From: Azohydromonas aeria
GTDB lineage: Bacteria > Pseudomonadota > Gammaproteobacteria > Burkholderiales > Burkholderiaceae_C
Direction of reading: 5' to 3'
Length of the DNA: 64,000 bases
NCBI RefSeq assembly: GCF_009760915.1
Contig: NZ_VIDQ01000022.1
Location: forward strand, 33,039-97,038
The position numbers and the translations under genes are program-made. Under the pieces are notes generated by a model. It searched no databases, was not told where the DNA came from, and worked only from the letters and a program-made list of their open reading frames with translations. Below are positions 43,770-53,278 of this stretch, piece by piece; within the stretch, counting starts at the first letter, position 1, and each line of letters begins with the position of its first letter.

Positions 43770-44549
43770 TCAGGCCGCCTTCTTGGTGCCGAGTCCCAGG
43801 TACGTGTCGATGATGCGGCGGTCGTGCAGCAGCTCCGCCGCCACGCCGGTCAGCGCCACGGCGCCCATCTCCAGCACGTAGGCGCGGTCCGCCACCTGCA
43901 GCGCCGCGCGCGCGTTCTGCTCCACCAGCAGCACCGACACGCCCAGCTCTCGCAGCGAGGCCACGATGCGCAGCACCTCGCGCACGATCAGCGGCGCCAG
44001 GCCCAGCGAGGGCTCGTCGAGCATCAGCAGCTTCGGGCGCGCCATCAGCGCGCGGCCGATGGCCAGCATCTGCCGCTCGCCGCCGGAGAGCGTGCCGGCC
44101 AGCTGCGCGCGGCGCTCGTGCAGGCGCGGAAACAGCTCGAACACCTCCTGCATGCGCGCCTTCTGGTCGCGCTGCCCGCGCCGCCAGCGGCTGAAGCCGC
44201 CCAGCAGCAGGTTGTCCTCCACCGACATCTCGGCGAAGAGCTCGCGCTTCTCCGGCACCAGCGCCACGCCGTGCGCCACCATCTTCTCCACGCTCGGCCG
44301 CGCGATGGTCTCGCCCGCGAGCCGCAGCTCGCCGCGCGAGGGCAGCAGCCCCATCGTCGCCGACAGCAGCGTCGTCTTGCCCGCGCCGTTGGGCCCGATG
44401 ACGGTGACGATCTCTCCCTGACCCACCGCCAGGTCCACGCGGTGCACCGCCTCGACCTCGCCGTAGGAGACGCAGAAGCCCTGGAGTTCCAGCAGCGGCT
44501 GCGGCAACGACGCAGCGCCGTTCATGCCCTTCACGTCGGCCACGCTCAT
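43770..44549 (-). CDS. livF: Branched-chain-type ABC transporter ATPase LivF
   Basis: 259 residues. Walker A GPNGAGKTT (about 52-60), signature LSGGERQMLAIGRAL, Walker B LLMLDEPSLGLAP. LivF-type subunits pair with LivG on the cytoplasmic side of the LivHM permease. The start overlaps the livMG stop (ATGA). Context in a paa cluster suggests an aromatic acid or related organic acid as substrate. Confidence 0.93.
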   Translation of the reverse strand: MSVADVKGMNGAASLPQPLLELQGFCVSYGEVEAVHRVDLAVGQGEIVTVIGPNGAGKTTLLSATMGLLPSRGELRLAGETIARPSVEKMVAHGVALVPEKRELFAEMSVEDNLLLGGFSRWRRGQRDQKARMQEVFELFPRLHERRAQLAGTLSGGERQMLAIGRALMARPKLLMLDEPSLGLAPLIVREVLRIVASLRELGVSVLLVEQNARAALQVADRAYVLEMGAVALTGVAAELLHDRRIIDTYLGLGTKKAA

Positions 44550-46426
44550 GCTGCCGCTCCCTGGTCGTCGGCGCCGCCCAGGTAGGCGTCGAGCACGCGC
44601 TGGTTGCCCTGCACCTGTGCGGGCGTGCCCTCGGCGATGACGGTGCCGAACTCCAGCACCGTGACGCGGTCGGCCAGGTTCATGACGAACTCCATGTCGT
44701 GTTCCACCACCAGGATGCCCAGGCCCTCGGCCCGGAGTTGATCGAGCAGCTTGGCCAGCGCCTGCTTCTCCAGGTGGCGCAGGCCCGCGGCGGGCTCGTC
44801 GAGCAGCAGCACCGCGGGCTGGCTCGCCAGCGCGCGCGCGATCTCGACGATGCGCTGCTGGCCCAGCGCCAGTGAGGCGGCCGGCGTGTCCATGTGGGCG
44901 CCGAGCCCCACGCGCTCGATCTGGCGCCGCGCCTCGGCCAGCACCGCGGCCTCCTCGGCACGGTCCAGGCGCAGCATGGAGGCGATCCAGCCGCGATGCG
45001 CGCGCCGGTGCGCGCCCACCGCGACGTTCTCCAGCACCGAGCGCTGCCCCAGCAGGCGCACATGCTGGAAGCTGCGCGACAGGCCCAGCGCCGCGAACTC
45101 GCGCGAGGGCTTGCCCGTCATGGCCTGGCCCATCAGCCGCACCTCGCCGCTGCTGGGGTCGTCCACGCCCGAGATCATGTTGAAGAAGGTGCTCTTGCCC
45201 GCGCCGTTGGGGCCGATCAGCGCCAGGATCTCGCCGGCGCGCACCGTCAGGTCCACCGCGTTGTTGGCCACCAGCCCGCCGAAGCGCTTGGTCATGGCAT
45301 GGGCCTGCAGCACCACCTCGCCGCGCGCGGGCAGCGTGCGCTGCGGCAGCGCGGCGGGCACGGGCAGCGACGCCGGCGCCGGGCGCACCCAGCGCCGCAC
45401 GCGCGCCGCCAGTTGCGGCCACAGCCCGTCGGCAAAGCGCTGCAGCACCACCAGCATCAGCAGCCCGAAGACGATGACCTCGAAGTTGCCGCTGCTGCCC
45501 AGCAGCCGCGGCAGCCAGTCCTGCAGCTGCTCCTTGAGCAGCGTGATCAGCGCCGCGCCCAGCACCGCGCCCCACAGGTGCCCGGCGCCCCCGACCACGG
45601 CCATGAACAGGTACTCGATGCCGATGTGCAGGCTGAACGGCGTCGGGTTCACGAAGCGCTGCAGGTGCGCGTACAGCCAGCCCGAGATCGCGGCCAGCAG
45701 CGCCGCCAGCACGAACAGTTTTATCCGCTGCCGCCCCGTGTCCACGCCCATCGACTCGGCCATGACGCGCCCGCCCTTGAGCGCGCGGATGGCGCGGCCC
45801 TCGCGCGAGTCCAGCAGGTTGTTCAGCGCCCACAGCGCCAGCAGCAGCACCGCCCAGATCAGCAGCCCCAGCACCCGCGGCGAGGCCAGCGAGTAGCCGA
45901 ACACCACCAGCGGCGGCACGCCCGAGAGGCCCGTGTGCCCGCCCAGCCACTCCAGGTTGCCGAACAGGAAGTACAGGCTCAGGCCCCAGGCGATGGTGCA
46001 CAGCGGCAGGTAGTGGCCCGAGAGTTTCAGCGTGATCGAGCCCAGGAACCAGGCCACCGCGAAAGTGATGGCCAGGCCCAGCGCCAGCCCGGCCCAGGGC
46101 AGCAGCGCCGGCGGCAGGCCGCCCAGCACGGCAGCCGCCTGCGGCGAGGTGCAGGCCCAGGCCGTGGCGTAGGCGCCCAGGCCGACGAAGGCGGCCTGGC
46201 CGAAGCTGGTCATGCCGCCCACGCCGGTGAGCATCACCAGCCCCAGCGCCACCAGCGCATACAGGCCGATGTAGTTGAGCAGCGTGACGCTGAACTCGGG
46301 CAAGAAGCCCCAGGAGGCCAGCAGCAGCGCCACCGCTGCCAGCACCAGGTGCCGGGTGGTCAGGCCGCCGGCGCGCGCGGGCGTCGCTTCCGCCGCGGGC
46401 TTGGAGACGATCGGGGACGTGCTCAT
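44546..46426 (-). CDS. Fused ABC permease-ATPase (LivM-LivG)
   Basis: 626 residues carrying both subunits in one chain. Residues about 25-345 are the LivM permease (eight or so helices; GGMTSFGQAAFVGLGAYATA and the EAA-like AIRALKGGRVMAESMGVD loop). After a Pro/Ala-rich linker (about 350-370) the LivG ATPase follows, with Walker A GPNGAGKST, signature LALGQQRIVEIARAL and LLLDEPAAGL. Both junctions in the operon are four-base ATGA overlaps. No stop codon or frame change is seen between the two parts, so the fusion appears genuine. Confidence 0.93.
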   Translation of the reverse strand: MSTSPIVSKPAAEATPARAGGLTTRHLVLAAVALLLASWGFLPEFSVTLLNYIGLYALVALGLVMLTGVGGMTSFGQAAFVGLGAYATAWACTSPQAAAVLGGLPPALLPWAGLALGLAITFAVAWFLGSITLKLSGHYLPLCTIAWGLSLYFLFGNLEWLGGHTGLSGVPPLVVFGYSLASPRVLGLLIWAVLLLALWALNNLLDSREGRAIRALKGGRVMAESMGVDTGRQRIKLFVLAALLAAISGWLYAHLQRFVNPTPFSLHIGIEYLFMAVVGGAGHLWGAVLGAALITLLKEQLQDWLPRLLGSSGNFEVIVFGLLMLVVLQRFADGLWPQLAARVRRWVRPAPASLPVPAALPQRTLPARGEVVLQAHAMTKRFGGLVANNAVDLTVRAGEILALIGPNGAGKSTFFNMISGVDDPSSGEVRLMGQAMTGKPSREFAALGLSRSFQHVRLLGQRSVLENVAVGAHRRAHRGWIASMLRLDRAEEAAVLAEARRQIERVGLGAHMDTPAASLALGQQRIVEIARALASQPAVLLLDEPAAGLRHLEKQALAKLLDQLRAEGLGILVVEHDMEFVMNLADRVTVLEFGTVIAEGTPAQVQGNQRVLDAYLGGADDQGAAA

Positions 46427-47448
46427 TCGTCTTCCTCCACGTGGTGGCTGCGCAGGCTGCGCCACCACAGCACCGGGATGATCAGCGTGAATACCAGCAC
46501 TTCCTTGAAGGCGCTGGACCAGAAGGATGCGAAGGCTTCCAGCTGCCCCACCAGCAGCGCGCCGGCCAGCGCCAGCGGGTAGCTCGCCAGTCCGCCCACG
46601 ATGGCGGCGACGAAGCCCTTGAGGCCGATGAGGAAGCCCGTGTCGTAATAGACGGTCGTGATCGGCGCCACCAGCAGCCCGGCCACCGCGCCGATGAGCC
46701 CGGCCAGCGCGAAGCTGAGGTCTCCGGACAGTTCGGTGGGAATGCCCATGAGCCGCGCGCCCACGCGGTTCATGGCCGTGGCGCGCAGCGCCTTGCCGAC
46801 GATGGAGCGCTCGAAGAACACGAACATCGCCACCACCAGCGCCAGCGCCGTGCCCACCACCACCAGCGACTGCCCGGTGATGGTCAGCCCGCCCACGTCC
46901 ATGCGCAGCTCGGAAAAGGCGCTGGTGCGCGAGCCCTCGGCGCCGAAGAACAGCAGCCCCAGGCCCACCATCACGCCATGCAGCGCCACCGAGACGATCA
47001 GCAGCATCAGCACGCTGGCGCGCGCCAGCGGCCGGTAGGCCAGGCGATACAGCAGCGGGCCCAGCGGCGTGATCAGCAGCAGCACCGTCAGCGCCTGCAG
47101 CACCTGCCCCTCGGGCTTGAGCGACACCAGCGCCACGGCAGCGGCGGGGCTGGCGACGCACCACAGCAGCGTCGAGCGCCAGTCCACCGTGGCGCCGCGC
47201 TGCGCGCGCCAGGCCTCCAGCGCCAGCACCACCGCGGCCAGCGCCAGCAGCAGCCACAGGCTCGCCGGCGTGCGCCCGGATTGCAGCAGCGCCATCGACA
47301 GCGCCGCGAAGGCGACGAACTCGCCCTGCGGGATGAAGATCACGCGCGTGACCGAGAACACCAGCACCAGGGCCAGTGCCATGAGTCCGTAGACGGCACC
47401 GTTGACGATGCCGTCCTGCCCCAGCAGGAGGGCGATCTGGAGGTCCAT
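46423..47448 (-). CDS. livH: Branched-chain-type ABC transporter permease LivH
   Basis: 341 residues with about nine membrane helices, somewhat longer than the usual 290-310 because of an extra loop near 75-115. Family signatures are NGAVYGLMALALVLVFSVTRVIFIPQGEFVAFAA at the start and KALRATAMNRVGARLMGI (EAA-like loop). It forms the transport channel with the LivM half of the fused protein. 68 bases downstream of livK1. Confidence 0.92.
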   Translation of the reverse strand: MDLQIALLLGQDGIVNGAVYGLMALALVLVFSVTRVIFIPQGEFVAFAALSMALLQSGRTPASLWLLLALAAVVLALEAWRAQRGATVDWRSTLLWCVASPAAAVALVSLKPEGQVLQALTVLLLITPLGPLLYRLAYRPLARASVLMLLIVSVALHGVMVGLGLLFFGAEGSRTSAFSELRMDVGGLTITGQSLVVVGTALALVVAMFVFFERSIVGKALRATAMNRVGARLMGIPTELSGDLSFALAGLIGAVAGLLVAPITTVYYDTGFLIGLKGFVAAIVGGLASYPLALAGALLVGQLEAFASFWSSAFKEVLVFTLIIPVLWWRSLRSHHVEEDE

Positions 47449-47516
47449 AGGGTTTGACTTCTTGAAAGGGTCCTGCGAGGGCAGCGGACGCTGCGGATGC
47501 CGATGGCCTCAGCCCG

Positions 47517-48680
47517 TCAGGGCTGCGCGCCCGGCTGGTACTTCCAGGCGCCGTTCTCGATCTTGACCATCACGCGCGCGCGCTGGTCGAGACCCAGGTG
47601 GTCGTTGGGCGTCATGCTGAAGATGCCGTGCGCGCCGGCCAGCTCCTTCGTCTGCTCCAGCGCGTCGCGCAGCGCGGCACGGAACTCGGGCGTGCCGGGC
47701 TGCGCCTTCTTCAGCGCCGCCGGCACGGCATTGGCCATCAGCAGCCCCGCGTCCCAGGCATGCGCGCCGAAGGTCGAGACGCTGCCCTTGCCGTAAGCCG
47801 CTTCATAGGCCGTGACGTAAGCCATGGCGCTCTTCTTCACCGGGTGGTTCGCGGGCAGCTGCTCGGCCACCAGCACCGGGCCCGAGGGCAGGAAGGTGCC
47901 TTCCACGTCCTTGCCGCCCACGCGCAGGAAGTCGGCATTGGCCACGCCGTGCGTCTGGTAGTACTTGCCGGCGTAGCCGCGTTCCTTGAGCGTCTTCTGC
48001 GGCAGCGCCGCGGGCGTGCCGGCACCGGCGATGAGCACCGCGTCGGGCCTGGCCGCCATGAGCTTGAGCACCTGGCCGGTGACGGAGGTGTCCGGGCGCG
48101 CGTAGCGCTCGTTGGCCACGATCCTGATCTTCTTCAGCGCCGCGGCCTTGGCGAACTCCTGGTACCAGCCTTCGCCATACGCGTCGTTGAAGCCGATGAA
48201 GCCCACGGTCTGCACGCCCGCGGCGGCCATGTGCTCGGCAATGGCCAGCGACATCGCGATGTCGTTCTGCGGCGTCTTGAACACCCAGCGCCGCTTGGCG
48301 TCCATGGGCTCGATGATGCGGGCGCTGGCGGCCATGGAGATCAGCGGCGTCTGCGACTCCGCGGCCACGTCGGTCATGGCCATCGAGTTGGGCGTCGTGG
48401 TCGAGCCCAGCAGGATGTCCACCTTGTGCTCGCTCACGAGCTTGCGCGCATTCGACACGGCGGCCGTGGTGTCGGTGGCGTCGTCGAGCACGACGTAGTT
48501 GACCTTCTGCCCGGCAATGCTCTTGGGCAGCAGCGCGATGGTGTTCTTCTCCGGGATGCCCAGCGAGGCCGCCGGCCCGGTGGCCGAGACGCTCACGCCG
48601 ACGTTGATGTCGGCCTGCGCCAGCGTCGCGGCCAGCAGCGCAGCAGCCGCCACGGCGGCGAGCCGGAAGCGCTTGTTCAT
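47517..48680 (-). CDS. Periplasmic substrate-binding protein, LivK-like, copy 1
   Basis: 387 residues with a signal peptide cleaved after LAQA (about 1-23). Peripla_BP_6 fold (ISVSATGPAASLGIPEKNT, then VGFIGFNDAYGEGWYQEFAKAAALKK). It is very similar along its whole length to the gene at 48922-50088, so the pair arose by tandem duplication. The ligand is not deducible; the paa context suggests phenylacetate or another aromatic acid. Confidence 0.9.
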   Translation of the reverse strand: MNKRFRLAAVAAAALLAATLAQADINVGVSVSATGPAASLGIPEKNTIALLPKSIAGQKVNYVVLDDATDTTAAVSNARKLVSEHKVDILLGSTTTPNSMAMTDVAAESQTPLISMAASARIIEPMDAKRRWVFKTPQNDIAMSLAIAEHMAAAGVQTVGFIGFNDAYGEGWYQEFAKAAALKKIRIVANERYARPDTSVTGQVLKLMAARPDAVLIAGAGTPAALPQKTLKERGYAGKYYQTHGVANADFLRVGGKDVEGTFLPSGPVLVAEQLPANHPVKKSAMAYVTAYEAAYGKGSVSTFGAHAWDAGLLMANAVPAALKKAQPGTPEFRAALRDALEQTKELAGAHGIFSMTPNDHLGLDQRARVMVKIENGAWKYQPGAQP

Positions 48681-48921
48681 GTCGTGATCTCCTTCAATGC
48701 GGGAAACGGCGGCGGGCGCGCGTCGCAGCGGCGCTGCGGCCGTCAGGGTGCGGGGCTTGGTGTTCGATGCCGCGGCAACGGCCGCCGCGAGGGCGGCCGG
48801 GCCCGGCGCAGCGCCGGGCGGACATCGCGTCGATCATAACCAGGCCCCCTCGGCTCAAGGCCTGGCCAAGCTGCCCTGGATCAAGCCGCGGCCACGTCCC
48901 GCACCGCTTCGAAGGAAGGCC
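48681..48921 (-). other. Gap between the duplicated binding-protein genes
   Basis: 241 bases. It contains a GCCCGGCG-CAG-CGCCGGGC hairpin near 48808-48826, without a T-run, that could limit read-through or protect an mRNA end. No gene seen. Confidence 0.4.
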
Positions 48922-50088
48922 TCAGGGCTGCGCGCCCGGCTGGTACTTCCAGGTGCCGTTCTCGATCTTGACCATCACGCGCGCGCGCTGGTCCAGGCCG
49001 AGGTGGTCGTTGGGCGTCATGCTGAAGATGCCGTGCGCGCCGGCGACTTCCTGCGTCTGCTCCAGCGCGTCGCGCAGCGCGGCGCGGAACTCGGGCGTGC
49101 CCGGCTGTGCCTTCTTCAGCGCCACCGGCACGGCCGCGCTCACCAGCAGGCCCGCGTCCCAGGCATGCGCGCCGAAAGTCGAGACGCTGCCCTTGCCGTG
49201 CGCGGCCTCGTAGGCCGAGACGTAGGCCATGGCGCTCTTCTTCACCGGGTGGCTCGCGGGCAGCTGCTCGGCCACCAGCACCGGGCCGGCGGGCAGGAAG
49301 GTGCCTTCCACGTCCTTGCCGCCCACGCGCAGGAAGTCGGCGTTGGCCACGCCGTGCGTCTGGTAGAACTTGCCCGCGAAGCCGCGCTCCTTGAGCGTCT
49401 TCTGCGGCAGCGCCGCGGGCGTGCCCGAGCCCGCCACCAGCACCGCGTCGGGCTTGACCGACATGATCTTCAGGGCCTGGCCCGTCACGGAAGTGTCGGT
49501 GCGGGCGTAACGTTCATTGGCCACGATCTTGAGCTTCTTCAGCGCCGCGGCCTTGGCGAACTCCTGGTACCAGCCTTCGCCGTACGCGTCGTTGAAGCCG
49601 ATGAAGCCCACCGTCTGCACGCCCGACGCCGCCATGTGCTCGGCGATGGCCAGCGACATCATGATGTCGTTCTGCGGCGTCTTGAACACCCACTTGCGCT
49701 TGGCGTCCATGGGCTCGACGATGCGCGCCGACGCGGCCATGGAGATCATGGGCGTCTGCGACTCGGCGGCCACGTCGATCATGGCCAGCGAGTTCGGCGT
49801 GGTGGTCGAGCCCAGGATCACGTCCACCTTGTTCTCGCTGACGAGCTTGCGCGCGTTGGACACCGCCGAGGTCGTGTCGCTGGCATCGTCGAGCACGATG
49901 TAGTTGACCTTCTGCCCGGCGATGGTCTTGGGCATGAGCGCCACCGTGTTCTTCTCCGGGATGCCCAGCGACGCGGCCGGCCCCGTGGCCGAGACCGTGA
50001 CGCCGACGGTGATGGTGGCTTGCGCCTGCGCCAGCGTGGCAGCCAGCAGCGCGGCGGTGGCCGCGGCGAGCTTGAGGGTCTTGTTCAT
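48922..50088 (-). CDS. Periplasmic substrate-binding protein, LivK-like, copy 2
   Basis: 388 residues; signal peptide about 1-23 (LAATLAQA). Same Peripla_BP_6 fold and near-identical motifs to copy 1, for example TVGFIGFNDAYGEGWYQEF and KYYQTHGVANADFL versus KFYQTHGVANADFL. Substitutions are scattered and conservative, so both are probably functional, perhaps with different ligand preference. ATG overlaps the paaR stop (ATGA). Confidence 0.9.
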   Translation of the reverse strand: MNKTLKLAAATAALLAATLAQAQATITVGVTVSATGPAASLGIPEKNTVALMPKTIAGQKVNYIVLDDASDTTSAVSNARKLVSENKVDVILGSTTTPNSLAMIDVAAESQTPMISMAASARIVEPMDAKRKWVFKTPQNDIMMSLAIAEHMAASGVQTVGFIGFNDAYGEGWYQEFAKAAALKKLKIVANERYARTDTSVTGQALKIMSVKPDAVLVAGSGTPAALPQKTLKERGFAGKFYQTHGVANADFLRVGGKDVEGTFLPAGPVLVAEQLPASHPVKKSAMAYVSAYEAAHGKGSVSTFGAHAWDAGLLVSAAVPVALKKAQPGTPEFRAALRDALEQTQEVAGAHGIFSMTPNDHLGLDQRARVMVKIENGTWKYQPGAQP

Positions 50089-50816
50089 GCGTCGTCTCCT
50101 TCGGTGGATGTGGCCGCCGCGCGCGCGCTGCGCTCCCGCGGGACCTTGTGGGTGTCTTCGTCGTTGTTGTCGTGTTCGTTGCCGCCGCTGGCCTCGGCAT
50201 CGGCCTCGGTGCGCATGGGCGGCCGCACCGCCGGCACGCCGGCCACGAGCAGGTCGGCCACGATGGCGCCCATGGCCTCGTGCGAGAGCCCGCCGTCGGG
50301 CTTGAGCCAGGTGAACATCCAGTTGACCATGCCGAACAGCAGCATCGTCACCGGCTTGACCAGCCCCGCGGCCTGCTGCGCCGGGCACCACGCGGCAATC
50401 GCCTCGGCGAAGCCGCCCGTGACGCGGCGCTGCATGTCGAGGATGCGCTCGCAATCGTGCGGCTCCAGGAAACGCACGTCGTCGGTGAGCACGCGGTGCG
50501 CATGCTGCGCATGCGCGTACTCGCGCAGGATGCGCACGACCAGCTCGCGCACGCGCGCCTCCGGCGTGAGCCCCTGCTGCGCCAGCACCTCGTCCGTCAT
50601 CGCCACCAGCCGCGACACGTGCCCCTCGGCGATCTCCACCAGCAGGCTGTACTTGTCGCGGTAGTAGTGATAGAGCGTCGCCTTCGAGAGGCCCGCGGCC
50701 TCCGCCACCTGGTTCATGGACGTGGCCGGATAGCCGCGCCGGGCGAAGAGCTCCGCCGCGCGCTCCAGGATCATGTCGCGCTGGTCGCCGTAACTGGCGG
50801 CGCGTCCGCGGGCCAT
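50085..50816 (-). CDS. paaR: TetR-family regulator, PaaR-like
   Basis: 243 residues. N-terminal helix-turn-helix (MILERAAELFARRGYPATSMNQVAEAAGLSKATLYHYYRDKYSLL, about 15-59). The C-terminal ligand domain is of the type seen in phenylacetate regulators that release DNA on binding phenylacetyl-CoA. The last 40 residues are polar and disordered-looking. It is encoded inside the operon behind the paaG palindrome, so autoregulation is expected. Confidence 0.85.
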   Translation of the reverse strand: MARGRAASYGDQRDMILERAAELFARRGYPATSMNQVAEAAGLSKATLYHYYRDKYSLLVEIAEGHVSRLVAMTDEVLAQQGLTPEARVRELVVRILREYAHAQHAHRVLTDDVRFLEPHDCERILDMQRRVTGGFAEAIAAWCPAQQAAGLVKPVTMLLFGMVNWMFTWLKPDGGLSHEAMGAIVADLLVAGVPAVRPPMRTEADAEASGGNEHDNNDEDTHKVPRERSARAAATSTEGDDA

Positions 50817-50823
50817 GCGGCGC

Positions 50824-51930
50824 TTACCTCTCGTCGAAGGACAGGATCACGCGCTCGGTGAGCGGGTGCGCCTGGCAGGTGAGGATGAAGCCGGCCGCGA
50901 CCTCGGCCTTGTCCAGCGCGAAGTTGCGCTCCATGCGCACCTCGCCCTCGACCACCTTGGCGCGGCAGGTGCCACACACGCCCGAGGTGCAGGAAAAGGG
51001 CACCTCCATGCCGCAGGCCGAGGCCGCGTCCAGGATGCTGGGCTGCTGCTTGTGGAACTGGATCTCGCGGCGCAGCCCGTCGCGGATGATGACGATGCGC
51101 GCGCTCTCCGCGTCGCCCGGCTGCGCCTCGTGCACCACGGCGTCGGCCTGCTGCGCGGTGAGCCCGGCGGCGCCGGCAGCAGGCTGCGCGATGCCGAAGC
51201 GCTCGATGTGGATGCGCCCTTCAGGCACGCCCGCGGCCAGCAGCGCGGCCTCGGCCTCGTCGTTCATCTGGAACGGCCCGCACACGTAGGCGTGGTCGAT
51301 GCCCTCGGCCGGCACCACGCCGCGCAGGAACTCGCCGATCTTGTCGCGGTTCATCACGCCCATGTTCAGCGGCGAGTCCGTCGGGTCGTCGGAGAACACG
51401 TGGTGCAGCACCAGCCGCGCCATGTAACGGTTCTTCAGGTCTTCGAGTTCCTCCTTGAACATGGTCGACTGCAGCGAGCGGTTGCCGTAGAGCAGCGTGA
51501 AGCGCGAGCGCGGCTCGCGCGCCAGCACCGTCTTCATGATCGAGAGGATCGGCGTGATGCCGCTGCCCCCGGCAATGCCCAGGTGGTGGCGCTGCGCCTG
51601 CGGCTCGATCGGCACGAAGAAGCGCCCCTGCGGCGCCATCACGCTGATCTCGTCGCCGGGCCGCAGCTCGGCGTTGATCCAGTTGGAAAAGACGCCGCCC
51701 TTGACCTTGCGCACGCCCACGCGCAGCTCGCCGTCGTCCACGCCGGCGCAGATCGAATAGGAGCGGCGCAGGTCCTGCCCGCCGATCGTCTTGCGCAAGG
51801 TGAGGTACTGCCCCTGCGTGAAGCCGAAGGTCTCGCGCAGCTCCGGCGGCACCTCGAAGCTCACGACCACGGCCTCGGCCGTGTCGGGCTCGACGGCACG
51901 CACGCGCAGCGGATGAAACAGAACGCTCAT
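50824..51930 (-). CDS. paaE: Phenylacetyl-CoA epoxidase reductase PaaE
   Basis: 368 residues from ATG 51930. FAD domain with RRSYSICAG, NAD domain with GIAGGSGITPILSIMKTVL, and a C-terminal plant-type 2Fe-2S domain (PFSCTSGVCGTCRAKV plus a later Cys in ILTCQAHPL). It passes NADPH electrons to the diiron PaaA. Some authors call it PaaK. 22 bases after paaD. Confidence 0.95.
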   Translation of the reverse strand: MSVLFHPLRVRAVEPDTAEAVVVSFEVPPELRETFGFTQGQYLTLRKTIGGQDLRRSYSICAGVDDGELRVGVRKVKGGVFSNWINAELRPGDEISVMAPQGRFFVPIEPQAQRHHLGIAGGSGITPILSIMKTVLAREPRSRFTLLYGNRSLQSTMFKEELEDLKNRYMARLVLHHVFSDDPTDSPLNMGVMNRDKIGEFLRGVVPAEGIDHAYVCGPFQMNDEAEAALLAAGVPEGRIHIERFGIAQPAAGAAGLTAQQADAVVHEAQPGDAESARIVIIRDGLRREIQFHKQQPSILDAASACGMEVPFSCTSGVCGTCRAKVVEGEVRMERNFALDKAEVAAGFILTCQAHPLTERVILSFDER

Positions 51931-51952
51931 GGCAGGCAACCCCGGTGCAGCC

Positions 51953-52483
51953 TCAGATCGGCTTGAAATGTTCGAAAGGCTCGCGGCAGTCCAGGCAGCG
52001 GTGCAGCGACTTGCAGGCGGTGGCGCCGAAGGCCGACAGCTGCTCGGTGTGCAGGCTGCCGCAGCGCGGGCAGGCCACTGCCACCTTGCGCCGCGTCACC
52101 AGCCGGATCGGCACCGCCGCGCCGGGCTCCACCGGCGTCGGCGGCGCGATGCCGTACTCGCGCAGCTTGCGCCGCCCCTCGGCACTGATCCAGTCGGTGG
52201 TCCAGGCCGGCGCCCGTTGCAGCCGCAACTTTACCGGACCCAGCCCGGCCCCGTCGAGCGCCTCGACCACGCTGCGCTCGATCACCTCGGTGGCCGGGCA
52301 GCCGGAGTAGGTCGGCGTGAGCACCACTTCCAGCGCGTCGTCGGCCTCGTGGGCCTCACGCACATCGCGCACGATGCCCAGGTCGCACAGCGACAGCGCC
52401 GGCACTTCCGGGTCGAGCACGCCGCCCAGCACGTCCCAGGCGCGCTGCACGCGCGTGGAGGACGGGTCCTGCGCCGTGTTCAC
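51953..52483 (-). CDS. paaD: PaaD, epoxidase maturation protein
   Basis: 176 residues from a GTG whose TGA-sharing overlap with paaC (GTGA) sets the start. N-terminal MIP18/DUF59 domain (VLDPEVPALSLCDLGIVRDV, and TPTYSGCPATEVI) and a C-terminal zinc ribbon (CPRCGSLHTEQLSAFGATACKSLHRCLDCREPFEHFKPI). PaaD is thought to help assemble the iron centres of the epoxidase. Confidence 0.94.
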   Translation of the reverse strand: MNTAQDPSSTRVQRAWDVLGGVLDPEVPALSLCDLGIVRDVREAHEADDALEVVLTPTYSGCPATEVIERSVVEALDGAGLGPVKLRLQRAPAWTTDWISAEGRRKLREYGIAPPTPVEPGAAVPIRLVTRRKVAVACPRCGSLHTEQLSAFGATACKSLHRCLDCREPFEHFKPI

Positions 52484-53262
52484 CACGCACCTCCCGGATA
52501 GGCGCGCTGCAGGTGCTGCATCTCGGCCAGGATGTAGCCCATGTGCTCGCTGTGCACGCCCTGCCGTCCCGTGCTGCGAAACGGCTTGTCGTCGGGCGGC
52601 TGCAGCGTGGCGGCCTGCAACAGCGGCACCACCTCCGCCATCCACTCCTCGCGCAGTTCGGCCCAGGCCGGGCCCAGGCCGGACTCGGCCGCAGCCGCGT
52701 CCACCGCGTCCGCGGCGAACAGCTCCGCTACAAAAGGCCAGAGCTTGTCCAGTGCCGCCTGCATGCGCCGGTGCGACTCGTCCGTGCCGTCGCCCAGGCG
52801 CAGCACCCAGTCCGCGGCATGCTCCTGGTGGTAGCGCGCCTCCTTGAGCGCCTTGGCCGCGATGGCCGCCAGCTCCTCGTCGGCCGAATCCTGCAGCCGC
52901 TGCCACAGCAGCTTCAGCAGCGTGGAGACGAAAGCATTGCGCAGCACGGTGAGCGCGAAGTCGCCCGGGCGCCCGTCCCCGTTGGGCAGCTCCACCAGCG
53001 TCGGGTTGAAGTAGTCGCGTTCCTCGCGCAGAAAGGCGAGCTGGTCCTCGTCCAGGCCCTGCGGCGCGCCGGCCAGCGTCAGCACCGCGCGCGCCTGGCC
53101 CAGCAGGTCCAGCGCCATGTTGGCCAGCGCGATGTCTTCTTCGAGCACCGGCGCGTGGCCGGTCCACTCGGAGAGGCGCTGCGCCGAGATGAGGCAGGTG
53201 TCGCCGATGCGCAGCAGGTACTGCTGGCGCGCGTCGCGCTGGAGCTGGATGGAAGCTTGCAT
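52480..53262 (-). CDS. paaC: Phenylacetyl-CoA epoxidase structural subunit PaaC
   Basis: 260 residues. Ferritin-like helical protein that pairs with PaaA without holding its own diiron site. Family segments are LLRIGDTCLISAQRLSEWTGHAPVLEEDIALANMALDLLGQAR and EARYHQEHAADWVLRLGDGTDESHRRMQ. Seventeen bases or fewer separate it from paaB, and it overlaps paaD. Confidence 0.95.
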   Translation of the reverse strand: MQASIQLQRDARQQYLLRIGDTCLISAQRLSEWTGHAPVLEEDIALANMALDLLGQARAVLTLAGAPQGLDEDQLAFLREERDYFNPTLVELPNGDGRPGDFALTVLRNAFVSTLLKLLWQRLQDSADEELAAIAAKALKEARYHQEHAADWVLRLGDGTDESHRRMQAALDKLWPFVAELFAADAVDAAAAESGLGPAWAELREEWMAEVVPLLQAATLQPPDDKPFRSTGRQGVHSEHMGYILAEMQHLQRAYPGGAW

Positions 53263-53278
53263 GGTCAGTGCCCTCGCC

